Source: a bacterium
Lineage (GTDB): Bacteria; Armatimonadota; UBA5829
Assembly: GCA_021371935.1 (NCBI GenBank)
Contig: JAJFVF010000005.1
Span: 1-64,000 of the forward strand
Length of the DNA: 64,000 nucleotides
Direction: 5' to 3'
This document shows positions 27,047 through 36,266 of this stretch, in pieces (position 1 is the first letter of the stretch; each line of letters opens with the position of its first letter). A program made the translations under genes and the position numbers. The notes under the pieces are model-generated. The model was not told the origin of the DNA. It saw only the letters and a program-made list of their open reading frames with translations, and made no database searches.

Positions 27047-27603
27047 TTGGTATCCTGTTTTTCTGACTTGCACAGACAGCCGTTTGTTCCAGCAGCAGGC
27101 ACTTTGCGCAGGCGATGCATGATCCATCGTTCAAGCAAGCGGCTGAGCTTTGTGCCGATAAACTCTTTTGGATGCATAGGCTCGACCAGAATCGTATGCA
27201 TACACGCCCAGTTGCCGCCGAGTATGTCCGTGAGCAGTTGATCGCCCACTACGACGCAATTTTCGGCTTTGCAACCCAACATCTTTAATGCATTGTTAAA
27301 GCCATGCGGACGCGGCTTCAATGCCCTGAATACACAGGAGATTCCAAGCTCGCGAGCAACGGCATCCAATCGCTTCGGATTGTGCGTGTTGGAAATAATG
27401 CACATCTTCATGCCCATGGCTTTGGCCGATTCGACCCAACACCTGCTGGACTCGGGAACCTGTGAACTCGCCCACGGCAGAATCGTATTATCCAAATCAA
27501 GCATCAGAGCCTCATAACCGCTCTGCCTGAGCACGACCAGGTCGATCTCGCTTATATTGCGCACGTATTGATCGGGTCGAAACAGTTCAAGCATCTCACC
27601 CAT
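27043..27603 (-). CDS. yqeG: YqeG-family HAD phosphatase
   Basis: HAD-superfamily hydrolase, class IIIA, of the YqeG type. Motif I is MLDLDNTILPW, motif II IISNTHN and motif III VVGDQLLTDILGG. The enzyme is related to mitochondrial phosphatidylglycerophosphate phosphatase; in bacteria its substrate is not certain. At 186 residues the length is normal. The start is uncertain: ATG at 27603 has GGTGG upstream, while an ATG at 27618 inside mltG or one at 27594 are possible. The yqeG-aroE pair is a common Gram-positive neighbourhood. Confidence 0.88.
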   Translation of the reverse strand: MGEMLELFRPDQYVRNISEIDLVVLRQSGYEALMLDLDNTILPWASSQVPESSRCWVESAKAMGMKMCIISNTHNPKRLDAVARELGISCVFRALKPRPHGFNNALKMLGCKAENCVVVGDQLLTDILGGNWACMHTILVEPMHPKEFIGTKLSRLLERWIMHRLRKVPAAGTNGCLCKSEKQDTK

Positions 27604-27604
27604 A

Positions 27605-28660
27605 TCAGCGGCCACCATTCTTTATCGAGTTCTTGGCTGCAATGTGCTCCTGAAACGTCCTGCTGAAATGATGACTCCCATCAGGTCGAGCAACATAATA
27701 CAAATAGTCCACATCTGCCGGATGCATAGCCGCCTTGATAGATGCCAGACCAGGATTGCATATCGGACCTGCCGGCAGACCTGCATGAGTATATGTGTTA
27801 TACGGAGAATCCTTATGCAGATCGCCGTAATATATCTTGTCCTTATTGTCAGTGCTCTCGCCGGGCATATATGTCACAGTGGCATCCACCTCCAACCTCA
27901 TACCCTTTGACAGGCGGTTCCACAGCACGGCTGATATGAGCGGCCTGTCACCAGGGACCTTCGCTTCACGCTCTATCATGGACGCCAATATCAAGAGCTT
28001 GTTCAAACCCTTGGCAAACGACTGCTTGCCAAGACCAAATCTATCACTTATAGTCTGCTCTATCTCAGCACGATTGGGCTCAATAACCTTCCGACCAAAA
28101 GCATCAAGCATCTTTCGAGCTATGCCCTGAGCATCCGTGCCCCTTGCTATCAGATATGTGTCTGGAAAGAGATAGCCCTCAAGCGAACTGCCATAGATGA
28201 ACGAATATTCCGGGAACTCGCTGCCGGCGGTGAAGGCAAGCCCTAAAAATGCGTCCCCGGCAGTCAGCTGTTTGCTCTGAAGCAAATCGGCAATCTGGCG
28301 TGTTGTAAAACCCTCGGGAATTGTGACCCAGCTCTCGAGCGTCCTGCCGTTGACCAGGTGATCTATCATCTGTGGCATACTCATTGCGCGGCTCAGTTCG
28401 TAGACACCGGGTTTGAGTTTCTCAGTCGCACCACCCGCTTTGCACGCAAGCACAAATACAAAAGGGCTTCTGATCAGACCCTGTTCATCCAGAGATTTGC
28501 CGATATCCCTGGCAGTGTATCCTTTCAACACAACCACACGGACGGAAGAAGCATCACCGGAAATCGGACGCAGACAGATAAACAGCCATAGGCCGGTTAT
28601 AACCAACACGGCAGCCAGAACGATAACATAAGGTTTTGCTTTAACAAAAATTTCTTTCAT
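27605..28660 (-). CDS. mltG: Endolytic murein transglycosylase MltG
   Basis: Cuts nascent peptidoglycan strands at the outer face of the membrane. The 351-residue protein has one N-terminal membrane helix (YVIVLAAVLVITGLWLFICL), a LysM-like subdomain (VVVLKGYTARDIGKSLDEQGLI) and the YceG domain with the catalytic Glu in ILASMIEREAKVPGDRPLISAVLWNRL. The closing YNTYTHAGLPAGPICNPG is also typical. ATG at 28660 lacks a clear ribosome site. It follows ruvX as in many Gram-positive genomes. Confidence 0.94.
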   Translation of the reverse strand: MKEIFVKAKPYVIVLAAVLVITGLWLFICLRPISGDASSVRVVVLKGYTARDIGKSLDEQGLIRSPFVFVLACKAGGATEKLKPGVYELSRAMSMPQMIDHLVNGRTLESWVTIPEGFTTRQIADLLQSKQLTAGDAFLGLAFTAGSEFPEYSFIYGSSLEGYLFPDTYLIARGTDAQGIARKMLDAFGRKVIEPNRAEIEQTISDRFGLGKQSFAKGLNKLLILASMIEREAKVPGDRPLISAVLWNRLSKGMRLEVDATVTYMPGESTDNKDKIYYGDLHKDSPYNTYTHAGLPAGPICNPGLASIKAAMHPADVDYLYYVARPDGSHHFSRTFQEHIAAKNSIKNGGR

Positions 28661-28703
28661 AAGCACATAAATCAATACTCAATATAAAATATAAAATACT
28701 AAA

Positions 28704-29126
28704 TCAGAGGCGTTCTTCGCTGGCAAGATAGCTCTGTAATATGACGGCTGCGGCCATCTGGTCGATCACTTTCCTGCGCTTTTTGCGCGAAATGTCCATC
28801 TCAATGAGAGATTCCTGCGCCTCGACAGTGCTCAAGGACTCGTCCCATAAAACTACAGGAATACGCAGGCGCTTTGTGAGCCTGTCCGTAAAGTCTTTTA
28901 CTTTTGCAGCTTGAATCCCTTCCTCACCACTCAAATCCAACGGCAGCCCAACCACAACCATGGATGCATCCAGTTCCTTGATAAGCTCCACCACGGCCCG
29001 CAGGTCAGCCTTTATACTCTTACTACGCCTGATAGTGGTCACAGGGTTCGCCGTAATGCAAAGCTCATCACTTACGGCAACCCCGACTGTGGCATCGCCG
29101 ACATCCAGAGCCGCTATCCTAGGCAC
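28704..29126 (-). CDS. ruvX: RuvX/YqgF-type Holliday junction resolvase homologue
   Basis: RNase H-fold protein linked in other bacteria to 16S rRNA 5-prime end processing and to Holliday junction resolution. The 140 residues show RIAALDVGDATVGVAVSD at the N-terminus with the first catalytic Asp, VVVGLPLDLSGEEG, and DESLSTVEA with the second acid. The GTG start overlaps the end of the upstream membrane-protein gene by eight bases. The order alaS, (membrane protein), ruvX, mltG matches the common alaS-ruvX-mltG neighbourhood with one gene inserted. Confidence 0.93.
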   Translation of the reverse strand: MPRIAALDVGDATVGVAVSDELCITANPVTTIRRSKSIKADLRAVVELIKELDASMVVVGLPLDLSGEEGIQAAKVKDFTDRLTKRLRIPVVLWDESLSTVEAQESLIEMDISRKKRRKVIDQMAAAVILQSYLASEERL

Positions 29127-31323
29127 TGTTTGCCTCCTCAGATTTGCCGGCGGCGGTCTCCATCATAAAATAAAGAACGAGAGAAGAGAACATTCCAAAC
29201 ATTATCAACGCCATCACCATGCCCGAATCGTTGAATATGAGCGCCACCAGCATTCCGATCAACAAACCCTTAAGACTCGCAGTGGTCGGTTTGTCGCTCA
29301 TGAACGCTTCCTTGAACCTGCTCGGCACTCGGTATACCCAGAGCAAATATGTGGGAATAAGCACGGCATATGCAATCATCGCTTCGGGTCGAACGATGAT
29401 CCTAAGATTGAGCATGACCTTTCGTACTATAAGCGAGAATACATAATCTCCGCCGATCCTCTGGACCAGGTTTGCCATTCGACCCGCATGTGCGGCTGTG
29501 GAACCAGCAACATGATAGTCGACGACGGCCAATATCGCTAGAATTGCAACCCCGCCGGTAAATGCCGACACCACATGGCGCAGCCCAAACCGGCCCTTCA
29601 TAACGGCAGTGCAAATCAGGCCAAATACGACGGATGCAGTGATCGTGGCGCCATAGTTTGCGCCAGCCCTGCCCATACCCATCACAAATATCACCAATAT
29701 CCCGACTATCGGAGCAAGATATCTGCGCAGTCTTTGCCCGCTGAATATGACGACAAGAGCAGACATGGAGATCAGCAGACCGGCATATTCATTTCCGATG
29801 CCATAGTATCTGAACCCGCTGAGCTGATATTGACTCGGCAGCGCATATCTGCACAGACCGCCGCCGGTGACGGCATCGACTATAATCCCTACCGAGCCGA
29901 GTGTGAACATCGCAAGCATGGGTGCGGCACGCAGTCCGAAAGCTCTTCTTAAAGCATGACCAACACCAAAACTCGCCGCAACAATCAGACACCAGAATAT
30001 GCATATGGCAGTCAGTTGAGAAGCGATATCCGCCGGGGCAAACACGGCCAGCAGCATAGCCAGGGAAGACGCACAGCCCGTAACCAGCCCTATACGAACG
30101 AGAGTGTATACTCTCCTGCGCGCTCGGATAGAAAAAGCAAGCAGCAATATCGCGGATATGTATGTGAGGGCGCCGATCGTCATAATCACATAGATGACAG
30201 GAGCGACAATGATCTGATGAGTATGGACCCGCATGTCTAGATCCCGCACCAAATCGAGCTTGTTCGCGCATGGAATGGCACTTGCCGCTCTGCCCAGCAT
30301 CTCGGGCGGAGCAGTCAATGAAAACATGTTCAGAATCGTCGGAGCAAAGTCGCTTGCCGCGATGAGTCCGATGGTGCGGGTCGTAGGAGAAGTCAAAGCG
30401 CCTTTATATTGAGGGGCATAGATCACAATTGGAGTAAGCCTATCCCAAGGTTTTCCGGTCGGCAGGCTGAATGATACGAGCACGAGATTGACATCATCAG
30501 CCATCAATCTGTCGACCAACTTGTCCAGATCTTGCATAACCCGGCTCTTTTGCAGTGCGAAAGCCTTGTCGGTCATGCGGTCCTTGAGATCGTCAAGGCG
30601 CGTAGTGGAACCGAAGTCGATGACAGTAAAATCAGCATCGCAAGACGAAGAATGACTCAACCGGCCAAAATCTATCTGACCGCGTGAGTCCATTGCCAGA
30701 GCCGCTGCTGATCGATCAATCTGGCCAGGATGTATGTCCGAGTTTCCACTGACACACGTCTTCCTGCCGGACACGTGAAGCGCATCACCAAGAATCCCCA
30801 ACCTGGCTGGTTTTGCAAGCTCGATATTCGTGCGCAGCGCAGGACCCAATCCCAAAAAAACAGCCGAACCCGGACCGGCTTTGCAGCCTGTTTGACTGGC
30901 GTATGCGTCACATGCCGGGACGCCGTATTTGGTCATTTCACGAGAATCATAAAAGTCACGCAGAAAACCCCCACCCCGGCAGCTTGCACCCGCACCGGCT
31001 GTGAGCATGCATGAAAGCTCACTCTTTGACCCAGTGCAGTTTGGACTTATCAGCCCTATCGCGCCATTATGAACCAGTTTGGTGATTGCATGCAGTGAAG
31101 GATCGGTCAGGTCGTCGAGTGTGAGACGGTTGGTCACTACTACAACAACCTTTGTCTGCCTGCTTGCATCTCGTGCTTCTGCAGTTGTAGCAAGCAGCAT
31201 TACAAGCAAAATCAGCAATATGCTATAGGCAAAACGCAGCTTACCAACCCCCGCCCCCCTCCGAGGCAGAGGGGGAATTGCTGGTACATTTGGGGAGAGG
31301 TTATTTGATGTGTTAAAAATCAA
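29119..31323 (-). CDS. Membrane protein with extracytoplasmic phosphatase-like domain
   Basis: Up to 734 residues. After a hydrophobic segment (LRFAYSILLILLVMLLATTAEA) there is a domain of about 300 residues resembling the alkaline-phosphatase superfamily: VVVVVTNRLTLDDL, GSKSELSCMLTAGAG and IAASDFAPTILNMF. Then about ten membrane helices follow to the C-terminus. The metal-site residues are not obvious, so catalytic activity is unproven. The TTG at 31323 overlaps the alaS stop. However, the first ~28 codons are a CCCTC..GAGGGGG repeat, so a later non-ATG start near the membrane helix is possible. Substrate unknown; the position between alaS and ruvX suggests envelope-related housekeeping. 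Confidence 0.65.
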   Translation of the reverse strand: MIFNTSNNLSPNVPAIPPLPRRGAGVGKLRFAYSILLILLVMLLATTAEARDASRQTKVVVVVTNRLTLDDLTDPSLHAITKLVHNGAIGLISPNCTGSKSELSCMLTAGAGASCRGGGFLRDFYDSREMTKYGVPACDAYASQTGCKAGPGSAVFLGLGPALRTNIELAKPARLGILGDALHVSGRKTCVSGNSDIHPGQIDRSAAALAMDSRGQIDFGRLSHSSSCDADFTVIDFGSTTRLDDLKDRMTDKAFALQKSRVMQDLDKLVDRLMADDVNLVLVSFSLPTGKPWDRLTPIVIYAPQYKGALTSPTTRTIGLIAASDFAPTILNMFSLTAPPEMLGRAASAIPCANKLDLVRDLDMRVHTHQIIVAPVIYVIMTIGALTYISAILLLAFSIRARRRVYTLVRIGLVTGCASSLAMLLAVFAPADIASQLTAICIFWCLIVAASFGVGHALRRAFGLRAAPMLAMFTLGSVGIIVDAVTGGGLCRYALPSQYQLSGFRYYGIGNEYAGLLISMSALVVIFSGQRLRRYLAPIVGILVIFVMGMGRAGANYGATITASVVFGLICTAVMKGRFGLRHVVSAFTGGVAILAILAVVDYHVAGSTAAHAGRMANLVQRIGGDYVFSLIVRKVMLNLRIIVRPEAMIAYAVLIPTYLLWVYRVPSRFKEAFMSDKPTTASLKGLLIGMLVALIFNDSGMVMALIMFGMFSSLVLYFMMETAAGKSEEANSA

Positions 31324-33968
31324 CTTGCCTGTGCCTTGATAATATCTACGGCTTTTGCGAGAGCTTGGTCGACCTTACTCGCGTCTTTACCGCCTGCCTG
31401 GGCAAACTCGGGTCTGCCGCCGCCGCCGCCGCCCGCCACTTTCGCAACCTCGCGCAGAGTGTTGCCTGCATGAAAACCTTTGGAGACAAGATCGGACGTG
31501 ACTTTGCCGATAAACAAAACCTTGCCGTCGGACACTCCTGCAAGCACCACCACACCGGACTTGAGCTTATCGGCAACGCCATCGGCGAGCTTTTGCAGGG
31601 TCGGCACATCGACTGTCGAGACAGAAGCAGTGACGAACTTGACTCCGCCGACTTCCTGCGCAGAATCGGCGAGTTCGCCTGCCTGCTCGGCGGCTCCACG
31701 GCTTTTGAGCACATCTGCCTCATGCTGGGCATCTTTGGCTGCCTGCACGGCACGCTCGGCTGCCGAAACAGTATCAGATATGGATGAACCAAGAGCATCG
31801 GCTGTCTTTTGAAGCTGATCCTCAATCTCGTTGACATAATGGACAGCCGCCTCACCGGTCACCGCTTCTATGCGCCTCAGACCCGCGCCTACGCTCGACT
31901 CGCTCATCAACTTAAACAAACCGACCTGGCCGGTGTGCTGGAGGTGAGTGCCGCCGCAGAGCTCTATCGAGACATCACCCATCTTGACTACGCGGACCTG
32001 GTTGCCGTATTTCTCACCAAACAGGGCTGTTGCCCCCATCTTTCGCGCTTCATCTATATTGGAGATGGTGACGTTGGCCTGAACATCCTCAAGAATAAAC
32101 TCATTTACACGGTTTTCGATGCGGCGCAGTTCGTCATGAGTGACCGCCTGGAAATGCGAGAAGTCGAACCGGAGCCTATCTGGTTCCACAAGAGAACCCT
32201 TCTGCAAGGCATGCTCACCCAGGACTTCATGCAAAGCAGTGTGCAAAAGGTGAGTTGCCGTATGGTTTCTGGCTATAGACATGCGGCGCTTTTTGTCCAC
32301 CTTGCACTGAACCGCATCGCCAACCGAGATAGTCCCAGACTGCATCTTGCCCTTGTGGAAGAAAAAGTGTGAAGCCTTGATCGTATCCAGGACTTCCAGG
32401 GCTGCGCCATTGTTGACTATCGACCCGGTATCGCCTACCTGGCCGCCCATTTCCGCATAAAACGGCGTCTCGTCCAGCACGAGTTCGACCTCGTCACCCT
32501 CATTTGCAGAGGTTACAAGCTCGCCGTCCTTGGTTATCGCCAGGATGTTTGCATCGCAGGCGGTCTCTTCGTAGCCAATAAATTTGGTAGCCTCAACTGT
32601 CTTTTCAAGCTCGATTATGATCGTCCCGCCGCCGCCGAAGAGCTGGGTCGCAAAATCACTGGACTCTTTGGCGCGTCTGCGCTGCTCCTCCATCGCGGCA
32701 TCGAAACCGTCTGTATCCACCGAGACACCCTTTGCGGCTGCAATCTCTATGGTAAGTTCAAGCGGGAAGCCATAGGTATCGTATAGAGTAAATGCCGACT
32801 CACCGTCCAGAGTCTTCTGATTGGAAGACACGGCCAGTTCGATCTGATCCTCGAGGCGCTGCATGCCGCTGTCGAGTGTATGGCGGAACTTCTCTTCCTC
32901 GCTGCCGATCACTTTTTCGATATAGCCCTGCCTGTCAGCAATCTCGTGATAGACATCGCCCATTATCTCGACCACTATCGGCACGATAGGCTCCAGAAAG
33001 CTCTTCTTCAAGCCAAGGGCTCGACCCTTAACCACCGCATTGCGGATCAGCCTGCGCAGGACATAGCCCCGGCCGACATTGGACGGCATGACACCATCGG
33101 CTATTGTAAACACGGCGGACCGGATGTGATCGGCAATCACCCGGATCGACTTGTCCGTATCCTCGTCCGAGCCGTACTTGGCGCCGGAGATCGATTCGAT
33201 TCGCTGAACGATCGGCAGGAAGAGATCGGTCTCATAATCGCTGGGCATCCCACTGAGCACAGTAATAGTACGCTCGAACCCCATCCCGGTATCAATATTC
33301 TTCGTAGGAAGCGGCTTCATCGTGCCGTCCTCCTGGCGGTCGAACTGCTGGAAAACCAGGTTCCAAATCTCGACAAATCGGCTGGAGTCGTGCGCTATTG
33401 ACCATGCCGGATCCTCTGGCGGGCCGAGTTCGGGCTTGGTATCAAAAAATATCTCATTGCATGGGCCGCATGGGCCGTTCGGCCCCTTGCTGGGAGCATC
33501 AGCGGGCCAATAGTTCTTATCCTCGCCAAGCCTCACGACCCTATTCGCCGAAAAGCCGATCTCTTTGATCCACACATCAGCAGCTTCATCATCATCGATA
33601 TAAATGCTGGTCCAAAGGCGCTCTGGATTTATCTTCAACGTCTCGGTCAGAAACTCCCATGCCCAGTGGATGGCGTCACGCTTGAAATAATCTCCGAAGC
33701 TGAAGTTGCCGAGCATCTCGAAGAAAGTATGATGAAAAGCGTCGCCGACCTCGTCTATATCGTCCGTGCGCATACATTTCTGCGATGTCACGATCCTGCC
33801 AGCAGGCGGCACCCTTTCGCCCACAAAATAGGGCTTGAACTGCACCATCCCGGCGGATGTGTAGAGCAGGCTTGGATCATCAGGCACAAGGGAATCGCTT
33901 GCATGGATCAAGTGACCCTTGCTCTCGAAAAATTTCAGGTATTTGGTTCTGAGTTCACTACTAAGCAT
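31320..33968 (-). CDS. alaS: Alanyl-tRNA synthetase
   Basis: Charges tRNA-Ala. The 882-residue protein contains the full set of domains. The class II core (1-240) has LLYTSAGMVQFKPYF, KCMRTDDIDEVGDAFHHTFFEMLGNFSFGDYF and GMGFERT. The editing domain (about 550-720) has the zinc residues NHTATHLLH and ELCGGTHLQHTG. The C-Ala domain ends with GGGGGGRPEFAQAGGKD. ATG at 33968 has no strong ribosome site, and no T-box is visible in the leader. Confidence 0.98.
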   Translation of the reverse strand: MLSSELRTKYLKFFESKGHLIHASDSLVPDDPSLLYTSAGMVQFKPYFVGERVPPAGRIVTSQKCMRTDDIDEVGDAFHHTFFEMLGNFSFGDYFKRDAIHWAWEFLTETLKINPERLWTSIYIDDDEAADVWIKEIGFSANRVVRLGEDKNYWPADAPSKGPNGPCGPCNEIFFDTKPELGPPEDPAWSIAHDSSRFVEIWNLVFQQFDRQEDGTMKPLPTKNIDTGMGFERTITVLSGMPSDYETDLFLPIVQRIESISGAKYGSDEDTDKSIRVIADHIRSAVFTIADGVMPSNVGRGYVLRRLIRNAVVKGRALGLKKSFLEPIVPIVVEIMGDVYHEIADRQGYIEKVIGSEEEKFRHTLDSGMQRLEDQIELAVSSNQKTLDGESAFTLYDTYGFPLELTIEIAAAKGVSVDTDGFDAAMEEQRRRAKESSDFATQLFGGGGTIIIELEKTVEATKFIGYEETACDANILAITKDGELVTSANEGDEVELVLDETPFYAEMGGQVGDTGSIVNNGAALEVLDTIKASHFFFHKGKMQSGTISVGDAVQCKVDKKRRMSIARNHTATHLLHTALHEVLGEHALQKGSLVEPDRLRFDFSHFQAVTHDELRRIENRVNEFILEDVQANVTISNIDEARKMGATALFGEKYGNQVRVVKMGDVSIELCGGTHLQHTGQVGLFKLMSESSVGAGLRRIEAVTGEAAVHYVNEIEDQLQKTADALGSSISDTVSAAERAVQAAKDAQHEADVLKSRGAAEQAGELADSAQEVGGVKFVTASVSTVDVPTLQKLADGVADKLKSGVVVLAGVSDGKVLFIGKVTSDLVSKGFHAGNTLREVAKVAGGGGGGRPEFAQAGGKDASKVDQALAKAVDIIKAQAS

Positions 33969-33990
33969 GAGTTGTTTTCCAGTTTTTTAG

Positions 33991-34030
33991 TTATGGGTTC
34001 GTGAGTTGTGGATTATGGGTTGCGAGTTCT
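33991..34030. repeat. Short direct repeat in alaS leader
   Basis: Two copies of TTATGGGTT followed by a GAGTT ending occur about 22 bases apart just upstream of alaS. They resemble simple mutated tandem repeats. Function unknown. Confidence 0.4.
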
Positions 34031-34123
34031 TTCCAGGGTGACAGAATATAAACACCACTCTTATAGCTTGTCAGCTTTGATTGGAATCCTTGGTAGGCCC
34101 ATTTTTCCTTTTCAGATATAGGC

Positions 34124-34339
34124 TTATGCCGCCACGCTCACATGACCTGTCTCTGAACTCGGCTCGGGCACTGGCATTCCACTTGCTTTCAATCCTTCAA
34201 TGTGAAACTCAAGCGCTTCCCTGAAGTTGTTCTCCACTTCGTAGCGTGTTTTGCCTGTGGCCATGCACCCAGGTACATCCGGTGAATAAGCCGACCAGTT
34301 ATTTTCCGTGTGCTCATAGACAACAATATACTCTTTCAT
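34124..34339 (-). CDS. hicB: HicB-like antitoxin
   Basis: A 71-residue partial RNase H-fold antitoxin that neutralises HicA. It reads YIVVYEHTENNWSAYSPDVPGCMATGKTRYEVENNFREALEFHIEGL, the typical HicB core with PDVPGC. It stops after VPEPSS without the C-terminal DNA-binding domain that many HicB proteins carry, so autorepression would need another route. The start overlaps the hicA stop as ATGA, so the two are coupled. Confidence 0.93.
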   Translation of the reverse strand: MKEYIVVYEHTENNWSAYSPDVPGCMATGKTRYEVENNFREALEFHIEGLKASGMPVPEPSSETGHVSVAA

Positions 34340-34530
34340 CGTTTGTTCCCTATCTGTGCCTGCTTGAAAATATTGTTAAGTGTGCCTATAGGCACATCAT
34401 CTGATGGATGGCCGTGTACGGTAACCAATCCAGGTTTAGCTGGGTGTTTGAATTGTCTGTGGCTCCCACGGGTTCGGTCAATATACCAGCCATTCTGCTC
34501 AAGTTGCTTAATCAGATCGCGTACTTTCAT
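34336..34530 (-). CDS. hicA: HicA-like mRNA interferase toxin
   Basis: A 64-residue double-stranded RNA-binding-fold toxin. It has KVRDLIKQLEQNGWYIDRTRGSHRQFKHP, with the conserved catalytic His in GSHRQF, and the closing VTVHGHPSDDVPIGTLNNIFKQA. HicA proteins cleave mRNA and stall growth. It lies upstream of hicB in the usual toxin-first order, between a GNAT gene and alaS. Confidence 0.94.
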   Translation of the reverse strand: MKVRDLIKQLEQNGWYIDRTRGSHRQFKHPAKPGLVTVHGHPSDDVPIGTLNNIFKQAQIGNKR

Positions 34531-34540
34531 AATCTCTGGC

Positions 34541-34996
34541 TCAGGTAGACTTCTTATTCAAATCCAGCCTTGCAATAAACTCGCCCTGGAGCATCTGACC
34601 TGTCCGCTTGAAGCCTGCGCTCATATACAGCGCATGCGCCACGAAGTTCTCAGGGCGGTAACCGACAAAAATCTCATCGCAGTCAGGCAACTCACCCATA
34701 ATTTCGATCAGCTTTATCAAAGCCGCTTTGCCGAAGCCGCACCTCTGGTGATCGACGTCTATCATCAATCTGTATATCCAATACTTGCCGTCATCCGGGT
34801 CCAGGCCATACATCGCAAAGCCGACTATCTCATCACCATGAAAAACAGCAAGCTGAACAAATGTAGGCTCAGCCTTAAACTCACGGACTTTATAGAAGTT
34901 GGGAGCTACAAGCCCACCCTGCTCCAACTTGAATGCAAGGTTCATAACCTCAGGCCATGAATCCTTGGTGACCTCTTTAAGCTCCACATCAACCAT
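34541..34996 (-). CDS. GNAT-family N-acetyltransferase
   Basis: Acetyl-CoA-dependent acetyltransferase of 151 residues. The acetyl-CoA motif A is YRLMIDVDHQRCGFGKAALIKLIEIM, preceded by DEIVGFAMYGLDPDDGKYWIY. The overall pattern is like the spermine/spermidine acetyltransferase (PaiA/BltD-like) branch, but the substrate cannot be read from sequence. Start at 34996 follows AGGA by nine bases. An ATG at 35020 overlapping the tautomerase stop as ATGA is an alternative that would add eight residues. Confidence 0.85.
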   Translation of the reverse strand: MVDVELKEVTKDSWPEVMNLAFKLEQGGLVAPNFYKVREFKAEPTFVQLAVFHGDEIVGFAMYGLDPDDGKYWIYRLMIDVDHQRCGFGKAALIKLIEIMGELPDCDEIFVGYRPENFVAHALYMSAGFKRTGQMLQGEFIARLDLNKKST

Positions 34997-35016
34997 TACA
35001 CGCGATCCTGCTGCGC

Positions 35017-35250
35017 TCATTTGTCTTTGACTTCTCCAACTCCCTGCATACCACATCCTTCCCCAAAGATGTCTGCATGTAACTTGCCGCCGCTGGCCCA
35101 GCTCTGCCGGTCCAACTCTTCTATGAACACGGTTACCCACTCCTGCTTTACATCGAGTGTCGATACGACCGCATCCGTAACTGCACGAACCAGTTTGCGC
35201 TTGGTCTCGATATTACGACCTTTTGCGATATTGATCGTGACAACCGGCAT
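35017..35250 (-). CDS. 4-oxalocrotonate tautomerase-family protein
   Basis: A 77-residue small tautomerase. After removal of Met the catalytic Pro1 is present (M-PVVTINIAKGRNIETKRKLVRAVTDAV), followed by the conserved VTVFIEEL with the usual Trp/Ser pattern. These proteins assemble as hexamers. The substrate is unknown. It lies three bases after the PfkB gene stop and just before the GNAT gene, so the three likely share a transcript. Confidence 0.88.
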   Translation of the reverse strand: MPVVTINIAKGRNIETKRKLVRAVTDAVVSTLDVKQEWVTVFIEELDRQSWASGGKLHADIFGEGCGMQGVGEVKDK

Positions 35251-35253
35251 TGC

Positions 35254-36189
35254 TTAGGCTTCCCGTTCGGCAATAAACTTTTCGATTGCGGCCTGATCCT
35301 TTATTCCATCTGTTGCGCCGAGAGCCGTCACACAAAATGCACCCGTCGCATTGGCAAACCTGCCCGTGCGCTCCATGTCCCAACCATTCGCCAGACCGGC
35401 AAGGAAACCTGCCGCGAATGCATCGCCCGCACCCGTGGCATCAACCGCATCTACACGGTATATAGGGATTCGCACTTCCCCATCCGCACTCTTTATATAA
35501 CAGCCGTCGCTGCCCATCTTGAGCGCGACCGTACCGACACCCCTATCCACCAATGCCTTAGCTACATCCGAGGGGTCATGTTTGCCGGTGACCATACGCG
35601 CCTCTTCTATGCTCGGCACCGCATAATCGACATACTCCAGGCAAGGTTCCAGCAATTTCATCCACTGACCCTTGGAGTCCCAAGCAGTGTCCAGCGCAGT
35701 TGTAACTCCAAGCCCCTTGGCCTTCTTGAGCACATTGGCCGTCGGCTGACCGTCGAACCCGGGCATCAAAAATGAACCGGCAATGTGCAGTATTTTCGAG
35801 TCTTTCACCACATCCCAGTTCACATCATCTTCGGAAAGGGTTGCGTTGGCACCCAGATAATGAATAAAACTGCGCTCGCCATCGCCGTGGACCATGACCA
35901 TGGTCGCAGAGGTGGCAACAGACTTATCTCGGGCAACTCCGCTTGTGTTGACCCCACTTTTTTCTAGCAGGTTCACCATGAAATCGCCGAAACCATCCAT
36001 CCCGACCTTGCCGATCACCGCAGTCTTGACGCCTATCTTTGCCAGGCCGATACCGGTATTGTTCGCGCAGCCGCCGCCATGAAGCTCCATCCTATCAACC
36101 AGGCTCAGCTTCCCTCTCTCGGGCAGACTCTCCACCGGCTTGCCTATTACATCAGCCACTAATATGCCTAAACACGTCACATCAAACAT
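35254..36189 (-). CDS. PfkB-family carbohydrate kinase
   Basis: Ribokinase-fold sugar kinase of 311 residues. It has the N-terminal motif ELHGGGCANNTGIGLAKIG, the substrate-lid strand region, and the C-terminal signature VDAVDATGAGDAFAAGFLAGL with the catalytic Asp in GAGDAF. Substrate could be a fructose, ribose, nucleoside or ketodeoxygluconate type; the sequence alone does not decide. ATG at 36189 has a GGGG run eight bases upstream; an in-frame start five codons earlier is less likely. Confidence 0.9.
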   Translation of the reverse strand: MFDVTCLGILVADVIGKPVESLPERGKLSLVDRMELHGGGCANNTGIGLAKIGVKTAVIGKVGMDGFGDFMVNLLEKSGVNTSGVARDKSVATSATMVMVHGDGERSFIHYLGANATLSEDDVNWDVVKDSKILHIAGSFLMPGFDGQPTANVLKKAKGLGVTTALDTAWDSKGQWMKLLEPCLEYVDYAVPSIEEARMVTGKHDPSDVAKALVDRGVGTVALKMGSDGCYIKSADGEVRIPIYRVDAVDATGAGDAFAAGFLAGLANGWDMERTGRFANATGAFCVTALGATDGIKDQAAIEKFIAEREA

Positions 36190-36266
36190 TAGCACAGCCC
36201 CCAATTCGGGATTTAGTATTTAAGATTTTTATTTGATATTCGCCTACAGGTAGGAGGACGCCGTAA

